A stretch of 64,000 nucleotides of DNA from Bradyrhizobium erythrophlei (lineage in GTDB: Bacteria; Pseudomonadota; Alphaproteobacteria; Rhizobiales; Xanthobacteraceae). Both the position numbers and the translations under genes were made by a program. This document shows positions 28,923-37,875 of this stretch, piece after piece. The stretch's first letter is position 1, and the number at the start of each line of letters is the position of its first letter. Location: positions 2,469,501 to 2,533,500 of the forward strand of contig FSRD01000001.1 of the NCBI GenBank assembly GCA_900129675.1, given 5' to 3'. Under the pieces are notes generated by a model. The model had not been told where the DNA came from and did no database searches. It saw nothing but the letters and a program-made list of their open reading frames with translations.

Positions 28923-28999
28923 GCGCCCGTAGCTCAGCTGGATAGAGCACCAGACTACGAATCTGGGGGTCAGGAGTTCGAATCTCTTCGGGCGCGCCA
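28923..28999 (+). tRNA. tRNA-Arg (anticodon ACG)
   Basis: A full cloverleaf: acceptor GCGCCCG pairs with CGGGCGC at 28989-28995; D-arm with agctcagctggatagagc; anticodon stem cagac/atctg-type with loop ctacgaa giving anticodon ACG; T-arm with the ggagttcgaatctct segment; discriminator G and encoded CCA. ACG-tRNA-Arg (deaminated to ICG) reads CGU/CGC/CGA. Remnants of an integrase and a conjugation gene follow directly, so the 3' end was probably used as an integration site. Confidence 0.97.
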
Positions 29000-29199
29000 T
29001 CTAACACTCTGTGCGATAAGCTCTTTTTTATTTCCTGCACCATGCCTGTTTCGTGTGGTTTTGCAGTTGTTTTGCAAACCTTGTTCGGTTTCGGTTCGCG
29101 ATTTGAACCTCACAGCGAGGTGATCCTGTTGCGTGGTGGCACGTAAGGATCCTGAACTCATTGTGTCGCCGCAAGGCATCCGGTGTGCACGCTGCCCAC

Positions 29200-29479
29200 G
29201 GCGGTCCATTGCGTTACTTCCAGGGCAATCCGGTTGCCACGGCCGAGGCGCTGCGCCTGTTCAACAGTGCGATCGAACTCGATCCAGATTTTGCACGGGC
29301 CTACAGTCATGCCAGTCACTGCTACGCCCATGCCAAAACCAACGGCTGGTTCTCAGGCACAGCGAACGAGATTTGCAGAAACGTCGAGGTTAGCTCAGCA
29401 GGCGCTTGAACTCGGCAAAGATGACGCAAGCGTGCTCTGCGGTAGCGGATGGGCGCGGGCGCTCGTTGTCCGTGACATC
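29200..29479 (+). pseudogene. Fragment of a TPR/adenylate-cyclase-type protein, frameshifted
   Basis: Two frames together resemble the TPR segment of alphaproteobacterial adenylate cyclase-like proteins. The first, up to about 29395, includes AEALRLFNSAIELDPDFARA and AYSHASHCYAHAKTNGW. The second, from about 29387, includes RLAQQALELGKDDASVLCGS. The reading frame changes between them and no start, cyclase domain or remaining TPRs are present. It is therefore a decayed fragment. It lies in the tRNA-proximal scar. Confidence 0.6.
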
Positions 29480-29494
29480 GGCGGTGGCACAGGC

Positions 29495-29632
29495 CTGGAG
29501 CGGCAGCAGGCCGCTGATGCCGGCGGTCACGCGGGTCTGGAGGACGAGGTCGACAATCATTCGCTGGCCAAGGCCGCACTCCTGTCGACCTTGCTCGGCG
29601 TGGGGTCGGAGGTCGGCTCCAGCGGCTACAAC
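29495..29632 (+). pseudogene. Fragment of a TrbI/VirB10-type conjugation protein
   Basis: A stretch of about 45 codons reads LERQQAADAGGHAGLEDEVD then AALLSTLLGVGSEVGSSG, which matches the conserved region of TrbI (the VirB10-like outer-membrane-core component of the type IV mating-pair apparatus). Neither the N-terminal membrane helix nor the rest of the C-terminal domain is present. It is fused in frame to the tail of the preceding TPR fragment. It is fossil evidence of an integrative conjugative element. Confidence 0.6.
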
Positions 29633-29954
29633 AACCCTGCGACCGCCTGACGGCGCGAGCGTCGCGTTGACCCCCGACCGCTAAAGGTGGCCTTAGCGCC
29701 TGCCGCGGCATGTCCTAAACCAAGGCTCAGCGCGGGCCAACCAAGAGCCCAGGCCGCAATACCTGGGGTCAGTAGATCGTGCTGCTCAATTCATCGAAGA
29801 TGCTTCTCGGAATGATTCCAGCTGTACCAACAATGTGCAGAGAGAAAGTTGACGACATGAGGGGTACTGTTCCTTTCGATATCGCCTCTCTTGAAGGATC
29901 AGCATTTGCGGTTTTTCTCATGTCACTTCCGAAACAGGCACCTAGGAGAAAAAC

Positions 29955-30206
29955 ATGAGGCTCACCACAATAACACTGGCATGTGCGGTCGCGCTCTCTA
30001 GCACGTTGGCCTTGGCACACGAAGGTCGCCATAAACCCGGCGTCAGGGCCCATCACGCCTACAAGGGATCTCCGCCGGTTAAACCGGTTGTGTTGCGTCC
30101 AAACTATGGCAATCCGAACGGCGATGCAGACGGTCCCACCACGTTGAGCGGAACCGGTTCCTCCAGTTTTGGTGGTTCGGAGCCCGGCACCAGCGGCCGT
30201 AACTAG
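29955..30206 (+). CDS. Small exported protein, paralogue of the gene at 43200
   Basis: An 83-residue protein with a signal peptide (core ITLACAVALSSTLALA, cleavage before HEG), giving a mature peptide of about 62 residues. The mature part begins His/Lys-rich and ends in a patterned tail: RPNYGNPNG, DGPTTLSGTG, SSSFGGSEPGTSG. The same tail is found in the protein at 43200-43436. The ATG has an AGGAGAAAA ribosome-binding site. No known domain. A periplasmic or secreted role is inferred. Confidence 0.75.
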   Translation: MRLTTITLACAVALSSTLALAHEGRHKPGVRAHHAYKGSPPVKPVVLRPNYGNPNGDADGPTTLSGTGSSSFGGSEPGTSGRN

Positions 30207-30332
30207 AAGAAGCTTCCGCGGGGGCCTCAATCTCCAGCAAGTCATTCTCGAGCCACCCACCGCCAAACCCTTCGCCCGCTCCAGCTACCTAGCCCGGTTT
30301 CAGGGGCAGGGTTTTGTCGATGGTTTTGCACG

Positions 30333-30525
30333 TTATGTTCGCCTTTCGTTGATTTTCCGGATCAGGGCTTTGGTGGCCGCGCTGCGATCGACGTAGCGCC
30401 GGATGATCGTGGCGACGTGTTCTTGCTCCCAAGCCATGATCTCGGCGATCAGGCGCTCGGGCATCCCGAAGATGGAAGAGTTTCGTGACGGCCGTTCCCC
30501 GCAGATCGTGGAAATGCAGGTCGTC
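30333..30525 (-). pseudogene. C-terminal remnant of a tyrosine recombinase/integrase
   Basis: On the minus strand, one frame gives DLHFHDLRGTAVTKL, the HxxR active-site region of phage-type integrases. A different frame then gives ERLIAEIMAWEQEHVATIIR followed by RYVDRSAATKALIRKINE and a TAA at 30333-30335, in which the Tyr of RRY is the nucleophile. The shift lies between the two, around 30465-30480, and the N-terminal two thirds of the gene are missing. It marks the integrase of an element that once inserted at tRNA-Arg. Confidence 0.72.
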
Positions 30526-30664
30526 GCCTTCTTTTCGATGCCGACCTGCCCGATGATCTCTTTTCAATGGTAGTCACGGCGCTGGCCATAACTCCAAGCG
30601 CTCCATCTGAATCTCGGATCATGATTGCGCTGGGTTCATGATCCATGATCGCACGCGGCGAACC

Positions 30665-30982
30665 TTACTGTGACGACTTGGCTTCTCTCTCGGTGCTCAC
30701 GTCTCTCTCCATTTCGAGGCACGTCAGGAATTCGACATAGCTGGGGGTGCCATCGATGCTGGCTTCTTGGTTGCACCGGAGTTTGGCGCTGGGACCAAAT
30801 TGTATCCATTCTGCCTGAAGTTGGTTGCGTGCTTGTATTTCATCGGCAACGCACCTCTTCTCCATCTCCTTCGTGCCGCCTTCGGCCTGGCACTCCCGCG
30901 CGATTTCGAATTGCGGTACGGCGTCCGCGATGGCGATGGGGTGCAGGGAAGTCAGGATAATGATTGGTAGGTGGATCAGCAT
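30665..30982 (-). CDS. Small exported protein of unknown function
   Basis: A 105-residue protein. A short signal peptide (PIIILTSLHPIAIA) precedes a mature region with three Cys (RECQAEGG, KRCVADE, KLRCNQE) and a fourth in FLTCLEME. The pattern 'ARECQ..GG' and 'GTPSYVEFLTCLE' belongs to a hypothetical family that I recall from Bradyrhizobium. The four Cys suggest two disulfides in the periplasm. It is likely real despite lying in an accessory region; no function can be assigned. Confidence 0.65.
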   Translation of the reverse strand: MLIHLPIIILTSLHPIAIADAVPQFEIARECQAEGGTKEMEKRCVADEIQARNQLQAEWIQFGPSAKLRCNQEASIDGTPSYVEFLTCLEMERDVSTEREAKSSQ

Positions 30983-31194
30983 TGCTGTTCTCCGGGGCTA
31001 CGTGATGTCACTCGGTCTGCCGCGCCGGCTGGCGAGCATCTGTGACTTGCGTCGAGACGAGCGTAAGAAGTCGGGCCTATTGCCCGCCCGACCTCTTCGA
31101 GTGCGGTCACGTCAGCGCCCAGTCCGGACAGACATCGATCCGGATTTGTTGTTGCCGCCGGCGAACGGCTACGCCGGTCCAAGACGCGGACGGA

Positions 31195-31410
31195 TCAATT
31201 GGCCGACACGGGTTCGCACGGGGGATTGCTATCCCAGGGCTGTGTGGCAAATGCGCCGACGGCCGGAGCGGGGACGCAGACGCGCCCGTCGGACGTAGTG
31301 ACCGCATTGGCCTGGTGCCGCGACGTTACATGGCCCTCGCGAGCCATCGCGGGAGTTGCAAGCGCGGCGGCGGCGATCAGTGCAGCAGACAGAAGTTTGA
31401 GCTTGGTCAT
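31195..31410 (-). CDS. Small exported protein
   Basis: A 71-residue protein with a textbook signal peptide (core LLSAALIAAAALATPAMA, cleavage before REG). The mature peptide is about 48 residues with two Cys (GRVCVPAP, NPPCEPVS) that may pair. A ribosome-binding GGAGAAATCGA precedes the ATG. No known domain. It is one of a group of miniature exported proteins between 29.9 and 58.3 kb. Confidence 0.65.
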   Translation of the reverse strand: MTKLKLLSAALIAAAALATPAMAREGHVTSRHQANAVTTSDGRVCVPAPAVGAFATQPWDSNPPCEPVSAN

Positions 31411-31873
31411 TCGATTTCTCCATTGGATATGAAAGCCAACGGCGTTTGGCTCCTCTTTGCAGATGGAGTAACGATCAGCCGATCAAAGTCACAATTCCTC
31501 ACCTCGTTTCAACGCCGCGTGAGACCGGTGCGTCGTCCGATGGCAGAAACCTGCTTCGAATTCTAAATCGGTTTTTAATTGAGAACCTGTCGGTCTCCGA
31601 CCATGGTCGGACTGGCATCTGGCCCTTGTTTTGTTGCCGGAAGTTTTCGGTGGGGCGTGCCCTCCAAAGAAAATACCTGGGAAACTCTCAAGGCGTGGTC
31701 GTGGAAAAGTTCACGCACGCAACGGCTGACTATGTCCGGAGGTAAAGATGGTTCTGTTCTCACGCTCCCTTGTCCGCAAACGCATCCGTCCCGATTGACG
31801 GCCAAGACGGAATGAAAATGTCTCATAGCCGACTCCCGTCGCAGGGCCTCGGGCTGCATTGCAAGGATAGATT
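31411..31873. other. Intergenic region upstream of the RND operon
   Basis: About 460 bases, visibly more AT-rich than the backbone, with no ORF having family features on either strand. It should contain the promoter of the RND efflux operon and that of the divergent small exported gene. I saw no clear operator palindrome. Confidence 0.45.
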
Positions 31874-34800
31874 ATGGGCATTGTTCGTTTTGCGCTGAGG
31901 TTTCCGCATACTTTCTATGTGCTGGCAGCCCTGATTTTGTTTCTCGGTGTCGCCGCCATCCGATCGATGCCGACCGATATTTTCCCGGAAATCCGCATTC
32001 CGGTCGTGACTGTCATATGGCAGTACACCGGCCTGACCACGCCGGAAATGGAACAGCGCGTCAGCACCTACAGCCAATATTCCATCAGCGCCAACGTCAA
32101 CGGCATCAAGAACATGGAAGCGCAGACCCTCAATGGTCTGTCGATCCAGAAGATCTACTTCCAGCCGGACGTCAATCTCGACCTCGCTATCGCGCAAATC
32201 GTGTCTGCGACCAATGCCATCCGCGCCCTTATGCCGCCCGGCATCCAGCCGCCAATTGTCGTGCAGTTCAATGCGTCCAGCGTTCCGGTTCTGCAGCTCA
32301 GTCTCAATTCGGACAGCCTGAACGAGCAGCAACTCTACGATTTCGGCATCTATCGCGTTCGTCAGCAATTGGCCCCGGTTCCCGGCGTCACCCTGCCGAC
32401 GCCGGCGGGCGGCAAATATCGCCAGATCATGGTCGATATCGACCCGGACAAGCTGCTGTCCCGGGGACTGACGCCGCTCGACATCGTCAATGCGGTCAAC
32501 ACGCAGAACCTCACGCTGCCGTCGGGAACGGCGAAGATCGGCGACACCCAATATACGGTGCGAACCAACGCCACGCCGGCGTCGATCAACGACCTCAACA
32601 TGATCCCGGTCAAGTTCGCCAACGGCGCCACCATTTTATTGAAGGACGTGGCGCAGGTCCGCGACGGGTCGCTGGTGCAGCAGAACATCGTGCGCGCGGA
32701 TGGCCGCCGCTCGGTCTTGCTCAGTGTGATCAAGAACGGCAATGCGTCGACGCTGACGGTCGTCAACGGCGTGAAGAACGCGCTGCAGGCGATCCGCGCC
32801 TCCGCACCGGCCGGACTCAAGGTCAAAGAGCTGTTCGACCAGTCGATCTTCGTTACAAACTCGGTCACCGGCGTGTTGCGTGAAGGCGCGATCGCGGCGG
32901 GACTCACGGCGCTGATGATCCTTGTCTTCCTTGGTTCGTGGCGATCGACGCTGGTCGTGATGATCTCAATTCCGCTGGCGATCCTGTCGTCGCTCGTGGT
33001 GCTGTACTTTCTCGGCGAAACGTTGAACACCATGACCCTCGGTGGCCTTGCGCTGGCGGTAGGCATCCTGGTCGACGATTCGACCGTGACCATCGAGAAT
33101 ACCCACCGGCTGTGGACCGAAGAGGGCATGCCGCTCTCCGAGGCGACGCTGCATGGCGCCGCCGAAATCGCGGTGCCGACGCTGGTTTCGACGCTTGCCA
33201 TCAGCTGCGTGTTCACCTCGGTGGTGTTCCTCGACGGACCGGCCAAGTACCTGTTCACGCCGCTCGGACTTGCCGTCGTGTTTGCGATGCTGGCTTCTTA
33301 CGGATTGTCGCGGACGCTAACGCCGATCACGATCGGCCTGTTGCTCAAGGGCGAACGTCATCACGCAGACGATGGAGCCCCGAGGGGCTTCTTCTCGCGG
33401 ATGTCTGCCGCATTCGAGCGCGGGTTCGAGCACCTGCGTAATGGATACGCGAAATTGCTGGCAACGCTGCTTCGCCGAAGGGCCATTGTTCCGATCGTCG
33501 TGATGTTGATGCTTGGTCTCGGCGCTGTGATGTTTTTGTCTGTCGGCCGGGACTTTTTCCCGCTCATCGACGGCGGCCAGATCCAGCTCCACGTTCGTGC
33601 TCCCGCCGGCACCCGCATCGAAAGCACCGAGGCGATTTTCCAGGCGGTTGAAGACAAGATTCGCGAGGTCATTCCGGAAAAGGACCGCTCCCTGATCGTC
33701 GACAATATTGGACTGCCGGCGCGAGCCTTCAACCTCGCGTTCGCCGACGGCTCAACGATCGGGATCAACGACGGCGTCATCCAGGTAGCGCTCAAGGATG
33801 GCCACCAACCGACCGCCGATTACGTCAAGAAATTGCGTCAGGTGCTGCCCGCCGCATTCCCGGAGGACGTATTCTATTTCCAGGCGGCCGATATCGTAAC
33901 GCAGATTCTGAACTTCGGACTGCCGGCGCAAATAGATGTCCGGACGGTGGGCTACGACAAGAACAACCTTTCGGTTGCAAGGGAGCTCCGTCAACGCCTC
34001 GCCGCAATTCCGGGCATCGTCGATGCGCATCTGCAGCAGGAAGTCGACGCGCCGGCGTTCTACACCCAGATCGACCGGACGCGGGCTGCGCAGCTTGGCC
34101 TCAATGCCAGCACCGTGGCGACCAACATCAATGTCAGCCTGAGCTCGTCGGAGCAGGTTTCGCCCAACTTCTGGACCGATCCGACCTCGGGGATTCCGTA
34201 TTATCTGGCTGTGCAGACGCCGGAGTACAAAGTCAACTCGCTCAATGCGCTCGCGAACACGCCGGTTTCCACTTCGCTGGCGGTGAGCGGGCAAACGGTC
34301 CCTGGCATGCTCAGCAATGTCGCGACGTTCAAGCGGGACAAGATCGCCACCAACTCCAACCAGACCAACATTCAGCCGGTTTTCGACATCTATGCCAGCG
34401 TGCAGGGCCGCGATCTCGGCAATGTCGCAGCCGACATCAACAAGGTGACGACTGAGCTGCAGAAGGAACTGAAGCCCGGCAATTCAATTCAGGTGATCGG
34501 CCAGATCCAGAGCATGAACGACTCGTTCCGGAATCTGGGTATCGGGCTGCTGTTCGCCGCGGTCTTCGTCTATCTGCTGATGGTTGTGAACTATCAGACC
34601 TTCGGCGATCCGTTCGTGGTGATCCTGGCTCTGCCGGCGACACTCTGCGGCATCGTCACGATGCTGTTCATCACCGGTACCACGCTGAACGTGCCGTCGC
34701 TGATGGGAGCGATCATGGCGGTCGGCGTCGCTTCCGCGAACTCGATCCTGCTCGTGACCTTCGCACGCGAGCAGCAGCTGAAAGGGCACTCCGCCTTTGA

Positions 34801-35050
34801 GGCCGCTCTGAGTGCCGGCCACACCCGAATCCGCCCCGTGCTGATGACCGCCGCCGCGATGATCGTCGGCATGATCCCGATGGCGATCGGTGGCGCCGGC
34901 GAGGAACAGAACGCTGCGCTCGCGCGCGCCGTCATCGGCGGCCTCTTGTTCGCGACACCGACCACGTTGCTGATCGTGCCTTATCTGTTCGCCATGCTGC
35001 GCAAGGGCAACGACGGAAAGCCTCACCATGGCGTATTCGAGGAAGCTTAG
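31874..35050 (+). CDS. RND-family efflux pump inner-membrane permease
   Basis: A 1058-residue AcrB-like transporter expelling substrates with proton antiport. It has 12 membrane helices in two repeats. The N-terminal PTDIFPEIRIPVVTVIWQYT and the TM4 proton-relay motif GILVDDSTVTIEN (adjacent Asp residues) are clear, with a matching second half VGVASANSILLVTFA. The porter/docking loops are full size. It belongs to the branch with sequences like MdtB/CusA-type HAE1 pumps; substrate is unknown. The adaptor gene starts three bases after its stop, so they are coupled. An OmpR-type two-component pair downstream may control the operon. Confidence 0.93.
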   Translation: MGIVRFALRFPHTFYVLAALILFLGVAAIRSMPTDIFPEIRIPVVTVIWQYTGLTTPEMEQRVSTYSQYSISANVNGIKNMEAQTLNGLSIQKIYFQPDVNLDLAIAQIVSATNAIRALMPPGIQPPIVVQFNASSVPVLQLSLNSDSLNEQQLYDFGIYRVRQQLAPVPGVTLPTPAGGKYRQIMVDIDPDKLLSRGLTPLDIVNAVNTQNLTLPSGTAKIGDTQYTVRTNATPASINDLNMIPVKFANGATILLKDVAQVRDGSLVQQNIVRADGRRSVLLSVIKNGNASTLTVVNGVKNALQAIRASAPAGLKVKELFDQSIFVTNSVTGVLREGAIAAGLTALMILVFLGSWRSTLVVMISIPLAILSSLVVLYFLGETLNTMTLGGLALAVGILVDDSTVTIENTHRLWTEEGMPLSEATLHGAAEIAVPTLVSTLAISCVFTSVVFLDGPAKYLFTPLGLAVVFAMLASYGLSRTLTPITIGLLLKGERHHADDGAPRGFFSRMSAAFERGFEHLRNGYAKLLATLLRRRAIVPIVVMLMLGLGAVMFLSVGRDFFPLIDGGQIQLHVRAPAGTRIESTEAIFQAVEDKIREVIPEKDRSLIVDNIGLPARAFNLAFADGSTIGINDGVIQVALKDGHQPTADYVKKLRQVLPAAFPEDVFYFQAADIVTQILNFGLPAQIDVRTVGYDKNNLSVARELRQRLAAIPGIVDAHLQQEVDAPAFYTQIDRTRAAQLGLNASTVATNINVSLSSSEQVSPNFWTDPTSGIPYYLAVQTPEYKVNSLNALANTPVSTSLAVSGQTVPGMLSNVATFKRDKIATNSNQTNIQPVFDIYASVQGRDLGNVAADINKVTTELQKELKPGNSIQVIGQIQSMNDSFRNLGIGLLFAAVFVYLLMVVNYQTFGDPFVVILALPATLCGIVTMLFITGTTLNVPSLMGAIMAVGVASANSILLVTFAREQQLKGHSAFEAALSAGHTRIRPVLMTAAAMIVGMIPMAIGGAGEEQNAALARAVIGGLLFATPTTLLIVPYLFAMLRKGNDGKPHHGVFEEA

Positions 35051-35052
35051 GA

Positions 35053-36321
35053 ATGACCGAGACCCGTTTGCGGCCGAAAACTGAAGTGCCGAAGGACCGG
35101 CCTGATCCGGAAACCGATCGTATTGTTACGTTGCCGAACGCTGCGCCCAAGCGGCGAGGTTACGGAGGCGCGCTATTCGGGGCAAGCACGCTACTGCTGC
35201 TCGCAGGCGGCCTTGCGATAGGAGGTTGGCGCCACTACCAGGCCGAGCTCGACGTCGCGGCTACCACGCAACAGAGCCGTACCCTGGTTCCCGACGTTCG
35301 CGTGGGTACGATTCGCGCCAGCGATAGTAAAATTACCGTCACCTTGCCAGCGACGACGACTGCATTCGAAGCGGCGAATATTTTTGCGCGCACCAACGGC
35401 TACATCGAAAAGCGCTACGTCGACATCGGCGATCGGGTCAAGGCCGGAGCCCTGTTGGCAGAGATTGTCGCCCCTGAGCTCGACCACCAGATTACGCAGG
35501 CCAAGGCGACGCTGGCCCAGAACCAGGCCACGTTGCAGCAAACACAGGCAAGTCGTGAACTCGCCGAAGTCACCAACGGGCGCGATAGCAAGCTCGTCAA
35601 GCAGGGATGGCTCACGCTTCAGCAAGGCGACAACGATCGCCTGACCCTGCAGGCGCAACAGGCCGCGGTCGGCGTAGCTCAGTCGAATATTGCCGCCCAG
35701 GAGGCGCAGATTCGAATCCTCGAGCAGGAGAAGGCCTACCAGCGCGTCGTGGCGCCATTCGACGGCGTGATCACACAGCGCAACATCGACAATGGCAGCC
35801 TGGTGACGTCCGGATCGACCTTCATGTTCACGCTGATGCACCCTGATGTGATCCGTACCCAGGTGTTCGTCCCCCAGGATGAGGCCTTTGGGCTTGGGCC
35901 CGGCGTCGATGCCGTGGTTCGTGTCCCGGAGATTCCGGACCGGAGTTTTCCCGGCAAGGTCACGCGGATCGCGAGCGCGTTGCAGCCCGGGAGCCGGACG
36001 CTGTTGACCGAGATCGACGTCCCCAATCCGGACGGTGCGCTCAGCCCCGGGATCTATTGCACGGTCGAGCTGCTTATTCCGCGCAAGACACCATCGATGA
36101 CGATACCGGCCGATGCGGTCGTATTCGATCAGAACGGCCTGCATGTCGCGGTCGTCAAGGACGGCACCGCCCATCTGCAAAAGATCACGATCGCACGCGA
36201 CTTCGGCACGGAGGTCGAAGTGCACGACGGCGTCAAGCCGGGCGATCAGGTCATCCTTAATCCCATGGTGAACCTCGCGGAAGGCAGCAAGGTCGCGGCG
36301 CGCAAGGCGCAGACAAGCTAG
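35053..36321 (+). CDS. RND efflux periplasmic adaptor subunit (HlyD/MFP family)
   Basis: A 422-residue membrane-fusion protein. A cytoplasmic tail of about 35 residues, one membrane helix (about 42-58), a lipoyl half-motif (ANIFARTNGYIEKRYVDIGD), a long alpha-hairpin rich in Gln/Ala (about 135-215), the second lipoyl half (KAYQRVVAPFDGVITQRNID) and the C-terminal beta-barrel and proximal domain ending VNLAEGSKVAARK. It links the RND permease to an outer-membrane channel, which is not encoded nearby. The stop-to-next-start distance is 24 bases. Confidence 0.92.
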   Translation: MTETRLRPKTEVPKDRPDPETDRIVTLPNAAPKRRGYGGALFGASTLLLLAGGLAIGGWRHYQAELDVAATTQQSRTLVPDVRVGTIRASDSKITVTLPATTTAFEAANIFARTNGYIEKRYVDIGDRVKAGALLAEIVAPELDHQITQAKATLAQNQATLQQTQASRELAEVTNGRDSKLVKQGWLTLQQGDNDRLTLQAQQAAVGVAQSNIAAQEAQIRILEQEKAYQRVVAPFDGVITQRNIDNGSLVTSGSTFMFTLMHPDVIRTQVFVPQDEAFGLGPGVDAVVRVPEIPDRSFPGKVTRIASALQPGSRTLLTEIDVPNPDGALSPGIYCTVELLIPRKTPSMTIPADAVVFDQNGLHVAVVKDGTAHLQKITIARDFGTEVEVHDGVKPGDQVILNPMVNLAEGSKVAARKAQTS

Positions 36322-36345
36322 ATCGGCGCGGAGAAAGCCATCGCA

Positions 36346-37359
36346 ATGCGACGCTTATTGTTCATGGCAGCTGCCCTGCAGCTAGGCTGTAACACCAGCC
36401 TGGCGCAAGTCTCCACCATGGGCACCACGGCCATGGGGATTTCATCGACGCCGGGAACGATCGTGACTTCCCCGCTCAACGGCCCGAGCCCGTTTTCGGC
36501 AACGACGCAACCGGGCGCTCCCGTCACTACGCTGGCGCCGGTGCCGCTGGCTTCTGATCCTACAACGCCAGGGACGGTTGTGACCTGTTCCACACCGACA
36601 GGGCAAATCGCGCCCGGAACTCCGGCGGTGCCAGTTACTTCGATGTTGGCACTGGGCGGCACAACCGGAACGACGCCATTTGTTTCCGCGGCACCGACGA
36701 CGTCAGCCGTACCGGCCAGCTCGTCCTCGTCGACCACTGGAAGTACGACCGCGCCAATAGTGACGCTGTCCACGCAACCAGCTACATCATTCATGACCGA
36801 TTTTCCCGGCACGACTCTCCTGGCGCCGCAGCCGCCCGCAGTACCATCTCTACCGTCGCCTTCAATTACTGCAGTGCCCGTACCGACGTCATCGACTGTG
36901 CCGAGCGCGGTCTCCTCATCCATACCGGGCACCATAGGCACGATGACAACATTGTCGACGACGACGTCGCCGGCCGCGATGACGCCGGGGTCAACGCTGG
37001 GAACCATCCCCACGCCAATCGTCCTCACCACGACCGGGAACGTTTCGCCAACGTCCCCGCTTGGCAGCCCCTCGACCACCGTATGTAGTTCGATGCCGGG
37101 AGGACCGCCAGGCAATGGCACGGCGTTGCCGCTCTCGACGCCGCAAATTCCGTCGAGCCCGCCACCCGGCACAATCCAACCAGTTATCACGGAGTTCGGC
37201 GGCACCAGCATCGATCCGACGGCGGCGGTTATGCCCACGCCAAATACGTCGGCATGCGCCGAGGGCACGACGATGAACCTGGCAACGCCGGGCATGATGG
37301 CGCCGGCCAACGCTACAGGCGCTGCGGCAACGCCCGGCGTATCACCGCCGGGCTGCTGA
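36346..37359 (+). CDS. Thr/Pro/Ser-rich exported protein
   Basis: A 337-residue protein with a signal peptide (MRRLLFMAAALQLG, cleavage near SLA|QV) and a mature part made almost entirely of Thr, Pro, Ser, Gly, Ala and Val in short variations such as TPGTIVTS and PSPSITAVPVPTSS. There are a few isolated Cys, including the last residue. Such composition implies an extended, possibly glycosylated or wall-spanning chain with no folded catalytic domain. It begins 24 bases after the adaptor gene, so it belongs to the efflux operon. A long open frame on the opposite strand is a composition artefact. Confidence 0.7.
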   Translation: MRRLLFMAAALQLGCNTSLAQVSTMGTTAMGISSTPGTIVTSPLNGPSPFSATTQPGAPVTTLAPVPLASDPTTPGTVVTCSTPTGQIAPGTPAVPVTSMLALGGTTGTTPFVSAAPTTSAVPASSSSSTTGSTTAPIVTLSTQPATSFMTDFPGTTLLAPQPPAVPSLPSPSITAVPVPTSSTVPSAVSSSIPGTIGTMTTLSTTTSPAAMTPGSTLGTIPTPIVLTTTGNVSPTSPLGSPSTTVCSSMPGGPPGNGTALPLSTPQIPSSPPPGTIQPVITEFGGTSIDPTAAVMPTPNTSACAEGTTMNLATPGMMAPANATGAAATPGVSPPGC

Positions 37360-37362
37360 CGG

Positions 37363-37875
37363 GAAAGCCTGCTAAACGCTTTCGCGGGCAAAATGACCGA
37401 TGAGTCAGATCAGTGTAGCCCACCTCTCCTGAGCCGTCAGGAGAACTCATGTTGCCAGTCCAGTCCTTGATCCGGCCCGACATAATGCCGGCTGTCGATC
37501 TGGCCGAGGGCAGCAAGGACCGAACCAAGCCAAACGCCTCCGGACATCCGGCCCCCGCGCTGGAAGCTGCAAGCGCCGTCTTTGGTACCACCAATTCTAA
37601 AATGGTATTTAGTGGTGCAGCTCGTTCATCCAGCCTAGCTTTGGTCAGCGGCCCCACCGCGCTTGCCCCCTCAGGCGGTGGGCAAATGGCCGCCGAGCGG
37701 ACGGCGACGCCACGCCTTTTGCCCCCGAAAGGCGGGCGGCGCTGCCCGGCTCCCTTCGGGAAAACCCGACGGCGATTGCAGGTCGTTGAGGGCAGCCGTC
37801 TCGGGCCAGCTTGCAGTGGTGGTAACAGCAACCTCAAACCCTGCGACGGTTTTCGCCGCAGTCGGGAATCGACTG
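37363..37875. other. Intergenic stretch with no recognised gene
   Basis: Just over 500 bases between the Thr/Pro-rich protein and the response regulator. Open frames exist on both strands but show no family motif. One plus-strand frame contains VDLAEGSK, reminiscent of the end of RND adaptors (the adaptor here ends VNLAEGSK), so the stretch may include an eroded adaptor tail. A GC-rich part (tcaggcggtgggcaaatggc, ccccgaaaggcgggcggc) could form hairpins. Confidence 0.4.

Noticed and set aside
31423..31819. Short plus-strand ORFs upstream of the RND gene
   Set aside because: No motif, no signal peptide, no ribosome-binding site, and they overlap each other in different frames.
36318..37391. 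A 357-codon minus-strand frame opposite the Thr/Pro-rich gene
   Set aside because: It is produced by complementing a repetitive Thr/Pro/Ser codon pattern (Gly/Val-rich product). It has no signal peptide or ribosome-binding site, whereas the plus-strand frame has both and fits the operon.
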